Source: Dirofilaria immitis
Taxonomy: Eukaryota > Nematoda > Chromadorea > Rhabditida > Onchocercidae
Assembly: GCA_024305405.1 (NCBI GenBank)
Contig: JAKNDB010000098.1
Coordinates: forward strand, 1,391,501-1,455,500
Length of the DNA stretch: 64,000 nucleotides
Direction: 5' to 3'
Shown here: in pieces, positions 1 through 12,800 of the stretch
Position numbering within the stretch: position 1 is the first letter of the stretch
How the letters are laid out: each line of letters opens with the position of its first letter
The notes under the pieces: model-generated
Databases searched by the model: none
The model's input: the letters and a program-made list of their open reading frames with translations, nothing else
What the model was told of the DNA's origin: nothing
Position numbers and translations under genes: made by a program

Positions 1-587
1 AATGGCAGAAAAAAGTAGTAGAGATACATGATAAATAAATATATGGTGATCTGATATGATATTTTTCGTTAATTAATTAATATCACATAATGTCTTTTTT
101 TTTTTTTATTAATTTGACAAGATGAATAGAAGGATACGAATGAAAAAACCAAAGAAAGAAAATTTAGTTATTTTACTCAAATTTTTTATTTTTAAATTTT
201 TCTGAAATAATATAAAATGAAAGCAAAAAAACGAAAATTTCAATTATTTCGCGTTTAATTTTGGCTTCTTTTAATTTTTATAAAAATATTTGCAAAGAAT
301 AGAAATAATAAATTTCGTTTGTTATTTCTGTTCCTTTAAAAATTTATAATCATCTTTATAATCATCAATATTTAAAATATATATATTTAAAGTTTATAAT
401 TATAGTTAAGTAAACATTTTTCACTTTTTTTAATATTCATTTATTTATTAATTTTTTTCAATTTTATTTTATTTTTTGGCAATAGATGATTTGCGATTAA
501 CTTTACTGTTACAATTTTGTAATTAATGAAATGAAAAAAATTTTAAACATATTGAGTAAACAAACATCTATTCATCCGATTACCATG
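1..587. other. AT-rich 3' flank, no gene seen
   Basis: Sequence downstream of the MIG-18-like gene. It holds only A/T runs and no supported exon, RNA gene or clear repeat. Confidence 0.5.
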
Positions 588-3500
588 TCAACCCCGAGGC
601 TGATCGTACTGTAATCCATTTATTTTATGTACGATATCCTCAATATTGAATGTTTCCAAACTTGGCAAACCATCATTTTCTGGTTGCTAAAATGATTTTT
701 TAATTTAGACATTATTTGGAAAATATTATTATTAAAAATTTTATACTATTTTCTCGATTGATAAATGATATATGATTGATAAGCGATTGAGAAAGATTAC
801 ATGATATATTTTTTATAAAATAATTAATCCTTCGTGACAAGGTTTAATAATAATCAAAACATTCGTTGGAAAAAATGGTATGAATATCTAATTTTTCGTC
901 AGAATTTTCTTACATATTTTTCATTTTATTTTACTAAATGCAACTTAGACAATTTCAAGTAATTCGAATAATTTAATTTCAAATAATTTGTAACTTTCTC
1001 CTAATACTAACTATAATTAAAATTTATATGGAAATTTCTTTACAAAGTTCTTGCCTTCGCATTAAATTTAAAATTTCGGATTTTTATAAATTAAGAAATT
1101 TATTTCAAAAAAAAATAAATCGTTCAAAGAAAAAAAGAAAAGTGATTAAAAATTTAGATACCTTACAAAGAACTCCAATTGCTTTGCCATCAACTTGTTG
1201 ATGCCAAATAGTATAAGTGCCAGGATTAAGAAACAGTGTATCGTAACCTTTGTAAACAAAAATACATCCAAGTGTTTTCACTACTGCCTTACCATTCTCG
1301 AGAACACATTCTTGTTCCACCTTTGATCGTTTTGTCTCTTGATACCTGCATAGTGAATGAATTTTTGTATAATTATGATGTAATTTAAAAATTTTTTATT
1401 AATATATATAGCATTATGTCATGATGTAACAAATGTTTTATTAATGCATGATATTTTATCAATATATAACAATTATTCTTTTATTCAATGTTAGTTGATG
1501 ACTTTTATATTCGACAAAAAAATTGTCATTTAAAAGTATATTATAATTTATCATAGATATGTGAATAATATTTCAAATGATAGAATAATTTTAAAATATT
1601 TTAATAAAAATTTTGATTAAAAGAAATTAGCTAAGACAGAAAGGGAAAGATGCTAACCAATGATTTAAGAATTTTCAAATAATTTTTGAGAAAATCAAAT
1701 GAGTTTTCAATATGATTTTTCAATATAATATTCGATTTTCTTTGAAATCAAATACATTTAAATCAAATACAATGCATTTTCAATTCTTACCCAATTTTTA
1801 AAAAATTTATAAACAAATCAAATATGGTTTTAATTTTTTATCTTGATTTTTATAAAATATAATAAATTTTTATTTGTTTTCTGAAAAGAATATCTGGATA
1901 AACTTATAACTTTAGAACAGAATGCTTATGATACAGTATATTTTCTTACTGTATTACAAATATTCAATAAAATTTCCTATTAATTAATTGAAAAATTCTC
2001 TATTATTCAATTGAATTTTATTTCTTTTGAAAAGAGAATAATATTAAATAAATTCTTTGAATAAAATAGAGTTTACCATCTGCATCCGACGACTCTTTCT
2101 ACGGTGTCACCGTATTTATCACGTACGATACAAGCAACTGGTTTATGACTGTATTTATCCGGTCGTACTTCGCACATAAACACCGTATCATCTTTGTAAT
2201 AGCGATCACCATCATATAGCGATTTATTCTTGAAATTACATCCAACACAAATCTTCTGACAGCGGCCATTTTTATTTTACAATAGTAAATGAAATCGCCT
2301 TCCTGAAAATTTGTTAATTTCTTTCATTTTCACTAAATAAAATTAAAATATAATTAAATTATCTGAAAATCTATCAAATTAGCAGTACCATTCGAGAGCA
2401 AATAAGTACTTGGCAAAATTGAAGATCTCGAGAAAATTATACTATATTTTCATTCAAAAAAGAAAAATGAATTTTGCAAAGACATTTAAAGCATCAAAAT
2501 ATACTTCAAATTTCAGTAAAATTTAAGACTAAAACTAACAGCACATGAAAATATAAAGGTCAAGCTTGAAATTCAGGCTTAGCCCTTTATATTTCAAATT
2601 TAAAAATATTGCTAGGCTAGTTTAAACATGGCAAATTGATAGTAGTAATGTAAAAATTTCATTTTATTGAAATATCTTTAAATAATTTCTCTAGTTTATG
2701 ATTACAAAACAAATTCAATCAAATTTGTTTCATTTCTAACAATGTCGCTGAAATCGCAAGAACCAAAGAATTAGTAATTTCTTTATTCTGAATTAATGTT
2801 GAATCTAGGTATATGTTGTACATTCGAATTTACCGTGTAATGTAAAATGTAATTTAAAATCGTCAGTCGATTGTGTCAATGAGCTTTAACAAAGAGATCC
2901 ATTCCCACACGCTAACAAAGGCACTATTTCTTATAGTCGCAGAACAGTACTAGGATCCTCCACCTACTTGAATGAAGGGAGTCCTGCGCACTAAAGTCAT
3001 TAGGAAAGATGCGCTTCACGAGGCGGTTAGAAAACCATATCGGGCATTAATCTACGTTTTCTTTTAAGTTATATTATCCTCATTAAAACTTTTCTTTATA
3101 TCACTGAATCTGTATTATTGATCTTGTAGTTGCTAAGTTCGTTGGTGTATTATCAGCATTATCGCAGTAAAGGTTTAATTACCCAAGTTTGAGCTGTTGC
3201 CATTAAAAGGAAGGAGAACTGCCCATCATTGTCACAATTAAAGAAGATCGGCGATAAACAATGCAGGAGAAGTTAAACTTTCGAACTTTTGGATTTCAAA
3301 CTTCAAACAGCAAAAGTTCTTCTTTTCATTTTAAGACTTCTCAATCTTAATTCTCTTAAATTATAAAAATTTTCTAAAAACGGCGATTACCATTTTGCAA
3401 GCTTTTCCAGCATTCAATTCATCTTTGATGGATGAGCATTTTATGTAAATTTATTTGTAATTTAAAAGTAATTCTGACCAAAAAAATTGTGCAATATCTA

Positions 3501-6500
3501 AATCTTTTCATTCTAAAATATATCATTACAATTAATTAGATTAAATTTTCCGAATATTTTATGCAATATATTAAATGTTCGAATCAAATTAAAAACAAAA
3601 TATTTTTAAAATTTTCTTCTAAAAAATCGATGAAAAAAATAAGCTCATTCTTAATTATTTCGTTATTTGCGATACTGCTTAATTATCTCACTCATCCTAT
3701 TGTTTATTTTATTTGACTGTAGCTTATATACTTTCTAAGAAAATGTCTTGTGACAAATCCTTTCTCCGTATGTGGTTATACAAAAACTTTTTTTCCAGCT
3801 ATGGCTATAGCAAATTTAAAACAAATATTTTTTTATTTTCCCTTATATTTCTTATGTTTTATTTATGCCATTGAAATTAAAATTTAGGATGAATTGTAAA
3901 AATGCTAATGAATTTAATTTTCAATTTCACACAATTCTTATAAATAATATACGAAAATACTAATTAGTTTGAATTTATCATTTGTTAAATTTTAAGGAAA
4001 ATGATTGCAAATGTCACTATTTGATACTGAGTAATATATTCGTTACAGTTCAATTACTTAGAGGGCAGCATGTTACGCTTAACTTTTAGAAGACACACTA
4101 ACTTTCAAAACTTTCAAATTGTTGATATTAATGGCATTAATTTTATTCAAAATAAAATTTCAAAAAATAACTTTCAATGAAAGATAGAATAGAAAATGAA
4201 ATGAAATATATTTTTTGCTTTTAGCGAAATCCTTTTTACTCTTACTTTATCCGGACTGATTTTATATGATAATTCATGAATATAAAACACAAATGCCATG
4301 CATGCGAAACATACGCTCAGGTACGTGTACAAAAAATACATTACGCATATTGCATGAAGCATATAGTTTGTATTTATAATTTCATCAGACACTATTTAAT
4401 TAAATATAATAAGAAATTAAAAATCGAATATATTATGGCTATAAAATTTTATGGAATTATTTTGAATTTGAATTGCTATATTTTATAAATAAAATGTGAA
4501 AATGAAAGGATTTGATGAAAAAGAATCATCGAGCAATGTTTCTTTTTTCATCAAATTTCATTTCAAAACCTCGACTTTCGATGATTTTTGGTTCGTTAGT
4601 GATATATCTTGGACAAAAATTTTCAGATTTATGGTAATGTATCAACATAAGTTTCAAATGATAAAAGTCAATTATAAGAAAAAACAAAGAGAATAAGCAA
4701 TTCGATTCTAAATGATAAATAAGAAAACGTTAAGAATTTTATTGCATTGATCTTTTTCTTCCATTGCTGAAATAATTATTTGAAAATAAAAACTTTTCTC
4801 TTTCTAAATATACTTTAAAAATTGATCGCAAAAAACATGTCAATACTTTATTTTAACTCATATTTTACTACGTTAATGTGTGCAAATAAAAATATAGAAA
4901 CATTTATCAATTTAACGATTTAAAAGGGCTTTGTAAATATATTTTTTTGTTTTTAAATTTTTTAAAATAGTGCCAAAATTGGAATAAATGCATATATAAT
5001 TTGAGATAATCATTTTCGATCAAATTGAAAATATTGCAATATTCTTCATTTTCACGAAATTCTCGATAATTTGCAAAACTAAATTATTAAATTATCTGTA
5101 ATTTGCCTTTTTACGACAATTTTGAAAGAAAATTTTAGTAAGATTTTTTAAGGAAAAATTTCTATAATTTCTTAAATTAATTATTTAAAACAGTTGCATT
5201 ACAGTAATAATATGAAATGTACATGCATTTGTCTACCGTATAATTTTATATTAACTGCATTACAGTAAGGCTGATGCGAAGTGCACTTGCACCGTTTACT
5301 TGATGGTTTTACACTAATCGTATTACAGTAACACTGATGTAAAGTGCTGCATGCATTTCATCTTCTGCATACAACATTATTTCTACTAAATATAACAAAT
5401 TATTTTATGAAGAAAATGAAATGTTATAAGTTTGATTTATTCCTCTTAATTTCAAAGATTTAAATTGATTAAAGTAATTTTTATAAATTTAGTATTTGTT
5501 TTTATAAAATTTGGCAGTAATAAAGAATTTAATTATTCGGTTTATTTTTAATTAAATGAATTATTTTTTGATAAAATGAAATTATCAAACGCAAAAAATT
5601 AAAAAAGTAGAGTGAGCTCCAATATATTCATATCAATTTATTATCAATCATATTATTTGGTTTATAAAAACGTCGATTATAATACGAAATAGAAAAGGCT
5701 GAAAATAATGAAATGATTTCATTTCGTCTATTTTGTTTTTAGAATTAAGCCAATAAATAATAAATTAAAATTTTTTAAGATAAGATTAAATGATTTTTTT
5801 CATTCAAATTGATAATGACTTTTGCTAATTGTTCAATTTATGTTGAAATACTAATAAAGAGAAATATTGAATTAAAAAAGAATTGAAATACATGTATTTT
5901 AAATGATTCTAAAAAATATTTATCTAAATAAATATAAATTCCCTCAAAAATTGAAATATTTTGAATTATTTATTGGAACAAAATATTTGATACAATCAAA
6001 AGAATTAAAAATTTAAACAAAAATAAAAAAATTTTTTTTTTAAATGAAAATATTTTTGATAAAAAAGTCATTCGTTATGTTTTAATTTTATTTATGACAT
6101 GAAGGTAATTCATTTCATTTAATAAGCATTTTTCAAATTGAATAAAAATTAACTTTGATAAATTGCATTTAAAGAAACGAAAAAACTAAAATGAATTGAA
6201 ATTGAAAATAGATGAAAGCAAAGGTATCAATCAATTTTAATAAATCATTGTTAATTAGCATTGGATTTAATCCTTGCATAATTTCACTATAAGCACTAAA
6301 TAAATTACTGGTAATAATATGAAGAAAGAAAAAATCGATTGAGTAAGGAAATGAATTAATTAAATTTTACCGATTAATTGATATGTTCAATAAGTTTTAA
6401 AAAATAGAAAAAAATTGATAAATAATTTCTTCCTTTTCGAATATATTTTTTCAATATCTTTTCAAATATTCATTTCATTTTATTTATATTTATTCAAAAA

Positions 6501-9500
6501 TTTAAAAATAAAAACTTACAGTCCATTGTTCACCAATTTTATAATGAAGTCCATTATGTATACAACCAACTGAACACATTTGTACCGTACCATTATATTT
6601 CTTCTGACACTGATATCTGAAAAAAATCTCGAAAAACATAGTGCATTACTACTTAACTAATTATTTGATTGTTTAATTAAACCTAAGCCATTATTACTTC
6701 ACTGATTTTTTGATTAACATAATAATGTTCAGATAAAAGAAACCAATCATTATCGGAATATTTGATTTAAATTATTTGCTACAATTTTTATGTTTATTCT
6801 AATAAAAATAAAAATTTCAGAAAATCTTCAATAGAAAAAAAGGAGAGTATGCTAAGTTTTCATTCTTTTATTTTTTTATTTAAAAAGATTTTTTTTCAAT
6901 TTAAAAAAAAAAAAGAGAATTAATTCATCTATGCTATTAATTTCTTTTCTAAATTTCCTTTTAATTTTTTCAGTTGTATTTTTTTGTTTTTTGAAAATAT
7001 AAATTAAAAAAATTACAGATAACATTGTTGCATAAAATATTAATTATAAATATGAAAATGATAAAATTATTATTTATATTTCCTCTGACTTTAAAAAACA
7101 TTGTATATTTGAAAGAAAATGAATTTTGAAATGAACAAAAAAAGTTGAAACATTGTATATCAAAGTAAAGTTGAAAATAATAAAAATTTTTGTAGTTTAT
7201 TCAAAATTAAAAAAGTCAAAAAAATTTGAAAATATTTCGCATTTATGCATTATTAATTAATTATTGAAGTTAATAGAAAAATTTATGATATTAATTATAA
7301 TATTAAGTCAAGCATATATTATCATATTTCAAAATGAAAAATTTAAATAATTTAACTTCAAATTTTAAATTAATATAAAAGTTTTTCGTTTTTTCAATTT
7401 TGTTGATAGGAAAATTTAACAACAAAGACAAAAATTTAAATTAATGTAATATTTAAAACCCAATATAATTAAAAAGAAAAATTTAACAAAAAAATGATAT
7501 GCTAAAAATAACAAATAACAAACGTATATTCGCCGTAATCATATTTTTCATCAAGTTTTAGCCGCCGTGATTTATCGTGAGTTACGCAACCGCCAATTTC
7601 AACTCTCAAATATGGTCCATCCGCTTTACATTCAAACCAATACATATGCTATAATATGAAATGAAATGAAATGTAATTATTAAAATAAAAATTTATAAAT
7701 TAAATTAAGAATTAAAAATAAAAATTATAATATATTTTTATTTAATTTTGCTGAAAAATATTCTACCAAAAATATAAAATTTTTGATAATAAATCTATTT
7801 ATAAGATTGGTTTATTTTATTAATAAATTATATTTACACTAAATTACAGCTGTTATCATTATAAATTGTTATCATAAGAGAAATTCATTTTGGTATATTT
7901 ACTGATAATTAAATTCGCAGTAATTTATAGCCGATATTAATATTTTATAAGTAATGATCATAAGATGGGTTCTATAATTGTTATAATTATTTTACAGTCA
8001 TTATCATTAAAGTAGCTTCATATCGATATATTTATACTGACAGTTTATATTTGCAACAAATTGTAACTATTATCAGTATACCATAATTAATATTATTAAA
8101 ATAGATTTGTATCGATATATTTACCGATAAGTTATATTTGCAGTAAATTATTCATGGATCAGTTATTTATTTGACATTTCACGTGCGTTTACAAACTTTT
8201 CCTACCTGTTCATCTTCCCAAGTTTCATTGATCCTGTATCGTTTATCACCTTTTGGTACACATGCCGAAAATCCAAATTGTAGATAACCACTTTGATCAA
8301 GGATGCATTCAATTTCGTAACCATTTTCCACATATTTATCACCAATGTATAACTTATCATTAGTTAGTGTAAAGCAACCTTTCGGTTGCAATGTACCATT
8401 ATTACATTTGTACCAATATTTCCTTGAAATTTTATTAATTAATTTTTGATAACTTTAAATCGAATTTTCTAATCATCCAAACTTTTACTGACAATAAACT
8501 GATTTATGATAAGCTAATTAGTCTAAACTAAAAATTTAGAAATTGCAATGATTATTATCTTTTTCATACTTAAATATAATTCCTATAAAATTATCGCAAT
8601 GAAGGTATTTTTGTAAAAAAAAAAAAAAAATTATGACCTTTCCATGATTGTATGACCTTTAACGATAAATTGAGTTTCTTCTTTTATTGTGATCATAAAA
8701 TTTGATGATGGCATTAATGATGTGATGAATTTTTTAAGCTCGATTTCGATAATTTTCAAATTTTTTAATTTATATCCGAGATTTCTCTCGGCTTGTAACT
8801 AATTATTTTAGCTATTGATATGAGATTATATACTTTTTTTTCAAATAAGTTAGGTGTATGACCTTTAATGATTATATGACCTTTAATAATAAATTAATGA
8901 AAAATGATGAATGCTTTAACAATACGAATAGGAAAATTGATAATTGTTACTTCAATAATTATAATAATTTTTATGAAAATTACACGTGTTTATTTAAACG
9001 TACGTGACGAAATAATACAATAAATAAAAAAGTTACTGATAAATAGATTGCATTGATTTTATCAACTGATTGATCTCATTGTAAATTGAATTTGAAAAAG
9101 AATGAAATTCAGCATATCTTCTAAAAAGCTCAATAGACATATTTTATTGCGCAAAAAAATTAAAATAAAAAACTTAAAAAATGGATTATTTATAATTCAG
9201 TTCTTAGTTAAACTATAATTTTCTTAAAAAATAACTATAATTTTTCGAAAATTTATAAAAAATAGGAAAAGCGAACAATTTTAATTTCAAATTTAGAAAT
9301 GCATTTATTATCTAAAGTTTGTAACTTAAAGTTTATGAAATAATTTTATAGCTCCTAAAGTTTATGAGAATGCGTTTAATCTAAATTATAATCTTTTATT
9401 TTTGATTTTGTTTATTTAATCAATTATTTTAATTCAAAAAAATAACAAACCTCGACTGATAGGATCACCATGATTGAACCAACGAGCTGATTGACCATTA

Positions 9501-9607
9501 CCAGATGACCAACATCGTCGCTTTTCTGAATTCAGTGAATTTTCGTTCGCTGTTACGATGAACAAAGTGATCATCCAGAAAAAATACCGGAACATATCGA
9601 TTCGCAT
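588..9607 (-). CDS. Secreted multi-domain MIG-18-like fibronectin type I repeat protein
   Basis: Seven exons join in phase: 9451–9607, 8206–8422, 7524–7648, 6520–6616, 2077–2302, 1162–1345, 588–686, giving about 368 residues. The start at 9607 (or the ATG at 9595) is followed by a hydrophobic signal peptide, FRYFFWMITLFIV. The mature part is about eight Cys-rich units, each roughly 40 residues with the pattern GC…GD/E..…Y.C…GC, for example GCFTLTNDKLYIGDKYV and GCIHNGLHYKIGEQW. This fits the nematode MIG-18-like fibronectin type I domain; C. elegans MIG-18 is a secreted factor acting with MIG-17/ADAMTS in gonadal cell migration. That role is inferred from the family. No membrane segment is seen. 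The frame breaks once inside exon 5 (T run 2269–2278) and once at the exon 1/2 junction, each fixed by one extra base. Family call fairly sure; orthology to a named gene is not. Confidence 0.75.
2829..3265 (+). repeat. SL1-containing dispersed cassette, copy 1
   Basis: About 430 bp alignable by eye to 25486–25905 in the same orientation, 22.6 kb away. Shared blocks include a GTGTAATGTAAAAT-like start, CACAC.CTAACAAAGGC.CTATTTCTT, TATCACTGAAT.TGTATTATTGAT, and finally the SL1 sequence at 3172. It lies antisense in the long intron (2303–6519) of the MIG-18-like gene. The conserved TATCACTGAAT block sits about 60–90 bases upstream of SL1, where an snRNA-type proximal element would be expected. 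The copies are clearly diverged, so neither is a recent duplication. Confidence 0.7.
3172..3265 (+). pseudogene. Spliced-leader (SL1) RNA-like locus, probably degenerate
   Basis: Positions 3172–3193 match the full 22-nt nematode SL1 leader (starting GGTTTAATTACCCAAG, ending GTTTGAG). A working SL RNA needs a GT splice donor right after the leader, but here the next bases are CTGTTG. The downstream hairpin and Sm-like site visible in the second copy are also eroded here (GGAGAACTGCC then ATCATTGTC). It is therefore most likely an SL RNA pseudogene. A copied piece of a trans-spliced transcript is less likely because the upstream flank is shared with the other copy. Confidence 0.6.
5180..5365. 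repeat. Short degenerate tandem repeat (ATTACAGTAA units)
   Basis: Three imperfect units of about 60–75 bp built around ATTACAGTAA followed by CTGATG and AAGTGC (near 5200, 5262, 5320). They lie in the 4.2-kb intron of the MIG-18-like gene. Confidence 0.5.
7800..8155. repeat. Degenerate ~90–100 bp tandem repeat in an intron
   Basis: Imperfect units with the recurring order ATCGATATATTTA, GATAA/CAG, TTATATTTGCA, AAATTA and TTATCAT. The two clearest are 8020–8075 and 8105–8150, with weaker copies from 7800. They sit in the intron between exons 2 and 3 of the MIG-18-like gene. Confidence 0.4.
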
Positions 9608-9659
9608 TTCACAGATTATAAGCGATTTGTGATAGATGCGAATATAAAAAAATAATGAT

Positions 9660-9890
9660 ATTTTTATTAGAAGAACTAAAAAACCAGCATAAGGTCATTT
9701 CAATTGTACATATTAACTTTATTAAAAGGTCATTTCAATTTTACACATTTTAATTTTATCTAAAGGTCATTTCAATCATACACACTATATACGTTAGCCT
9801 TATTTAAAGATGATTTCAGTTATACGTTATACACGTTAACTTTACCTAAATATACATTCGAATTTATCTATGTACGTTAATTTTACTTAA
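9660..9890. repeat. Degenerate ~50-bp tandem repeat upstream of the MIG-18-like gene
   Basis: Four to five imperfect units: AAGGTCATTTCAATTGTACA…TTAACTTTATT, AAGGTCATTTCAATTTTACA…, AAGGTCATTTCAATCATACA…, AAGATGATTTCAGTTATACG…. They start about 60 bp upstream of the ATG, so they occupy the likely promoter side. Confidence 0.6.
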
Positions 9891-12800
9891 AATTACGTTT
9901 AAATTGAAATTAAGAAAAAGCATGTGGAACCAATTTTAAATAGAAAACGATTCAAACAAATTTTTATCTTCACTTTCTTTTTTTTTCTTCCCTTCTTTTT
10001 TTCTGTTTCAAAATTTTTATCAAAACCAGAAACTAAACTAACAACATTTACTTCCGTTTTTTTTTTTTTTTTTTTTCATTTTCCGTTCTCTTGTATGATC
10101 ATCAGATAATACAAATAACAAAATAAGATGGTACAAAATAGAAAAGGTAATAGTAAAATTAATATGAATGATGATGATGATGACGATGATGATGATGATA
10201 ATAATAAATGTTAATAATGATAAAAAGTAGAAGAGAGACAGAGAGAGAGAGAGAGAGAGGGAGAGAGGGAGAAAGAAGAAGAAAAAAGTTAATTGCTTAC
10301 GGTAAAAATAAATATCGGTTTTATGTTGTTATCTTTGATTAAGTAATTCTCGCTAATTTATTATTAACGATTTTCATCCTCTTTTCTCTTTCCAATTTTT
10401 TTTCTTATTCAATTTATGATCAATAATCAAACGATTATCACAACAAGATGAAAAAAAAGCGAAACTTTTCATTTTAAAAGTTTTCTAAAAAGATTTCAAA
10501 ATATTACAAATATCATATATGAAATAATGACAAATATTTCTCGAAAAAATTAATCGAAATTTGAAATTAATAATAAAAATTTTTCTGAGACAAAAAAATT
10601 TTTGTCAATTAAAAATTAGGTATTCAATATATTCTTGAGTTATAGGATAAGATAATCAGGAATTAAGTGGGTCGAGAATAGAGATTAAAAAGGAAAAAGA
10701 AAATAATACATTTTCTAGGCGAATATTTAAAATTTTCGCAAACAAAACTTGATGTTTACAGTATTCATTAAACAAATAATGAAAAGAAGAACAAGAAACT
10801 TAAAAATTTAACTCCAAGAATTAATTGAAAAATCCTGGGCCATTTAAAATAAATTAATTTATTAATCGAATTGATAAAGCAAAAATAAAAATCGGAACTC
10901 ATTTGTTATTCGTTGAAATTAATTTAAAATTAATTTGAAAAAGTTTGGGTTTAATTTGAAAAAAGTTTAATAAACCGTCAATTTTGATTAATTTCATATA
11001 TAATACTTTCAAATTACATCTAATTATATTTGTGAATAAATAAAATTAAAAAAATTGATGTAAATTTAAAGAATGATTAATCGAAATGTAAGTAATTTTT
11101 TCATTCATTTTATTTTAAGCAACGAAAATTTCATTGCACTTATCAACACGAAATATATAGGAATTGCTGATAAGAATGATATAAAAATTATATTAGAGAT
11201 ACGGTAAAATTTTGAAATTTTAAAAATTTTGAAGATTTATAAAAGATGATAGAAGACTTTTAAATCACCTAATTTAATTTATCATACGCTATCAAGTTGT
11301 CATTATTTGGCATACATTTTGAAGATTCGGCAGATTTTGTTTGAATTTCAAGGAATATTTATCATCCGTCGATACTATCAATCCTAATCATTAGCTCAGC
11401 AAAGATTGGACTTCGCTTACAAAGAGCACATTGAATAATTGAAATTGAAAATATTTTACATTTTAAATTTAAGTTAAATTTTTCACAATCAAATCTAATA
11501 AATTGAAAAATTTTCAAACTTAATTAGTCTAAAAAAGAACCAAATTTTTTGCTATTGAAAAGATCTAAAATAATAGAGGATGAAATAACTATTAAGGTTA
11601 ATCAATCTATCATTTACCTGTTTAAATGCTTATTTGCCTATCAAATTCATATAAATTCATTTCATCGTTGCTCTTTCCAAATATCACAAATGCAATCAAT
11701 TTAAGCTTAAATGAATAAATTGATCAAATTCATCTCAAAGCAGCAATTTAATCAATCATTTAATTAATTTTTGAAATTAAAAATTATTCCTAATTTTATT
11801 ACATCTGTTGAAAAAATTAAAAAAAAGAGAAAATAGAGGAAAAAAGTTAAGATTCTGTGAAATTTTTATAAAATTTCGACGAAACTCACGAAATTTACAT
11901 TTAGAAATTTGGAGATTTTATTAAAATTTTAGCAATAAAAGCATTTATTTTATAAATTTGATTACTAAAAATTTTACATTTAATAATTATTTAAAAATAA
12001 TAAAAATTTGGCGTACCAAAGAAGAAAGTTTGATTTTTACTTTCCAATATTTATTATAAAATTTGAAATGATTAATAAAATATCGTTGTTTGTATTTAAA
12101 AAGAATACGATCATTGTATAGTACTTAAAAGAAAAAATTGCCAAAAAGTTTAAAAATTTTTTGGCTTATTTAATTATTCATTTAATAATTGGGCCAAGCA
12201 AATGATCTATTGTCATAGTTTGATAATATTAACTGTCTCTCTGATAAACATTTGTAATGAGATTTACATTCAACATTGAAATAATTTAAATTTTGTGATT
12301 TATTGAATTGAACGATCAAATTACAAGTAGTTGTACAACAAGTTCAAGAAGAATTCTTACCTGTTTCAGGGAATCCTGAATCAAATTAAAACTGATATTA
12401 GCGTAATGGATATTATACACAGGAAGACGATTAATTGATTCTTTTAATTACCAATTATTTCACAGGTAAATAATAGGTATTTACGTTAGTTACCAACATC
12501 GTATGAATCTGAAAGAAAATGAAAATTATATAATTACGAAATGATTAAATGATCAACTATTATCAGAAAAGTATATTTAACCATTTTAAATTAATATATA
12601 CACTTGATATAACATCAAAGAACCTTTTTTCTATTCAAAAGAAATAAATTAATCTTTAAACAATTTAATAATTGATAAATTATTTATCAATTATTTATCA
12701 GTTTTTTAAAGAAAATATTCAGCGTATTTTCAAAATATTAATAGCATAAATTTGCAAATACATTCATACATTAGTTTTTTCTTTTTTTTTTGATTAATTA

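Noticed and set aside
8206..9451. A hidden exon between exons 1 and 2 of the MIG-18-like gene
   Set aside because: The phase mismatch is solved by one missing base and the joined …SRG-KYWYKC… fits the domain; no candidate exon of length 3n+1 is evident.
9924..10109. 61-codon frame with F/T-rich sequence
   Set aside because: It is a translation of T runs; low complexity.
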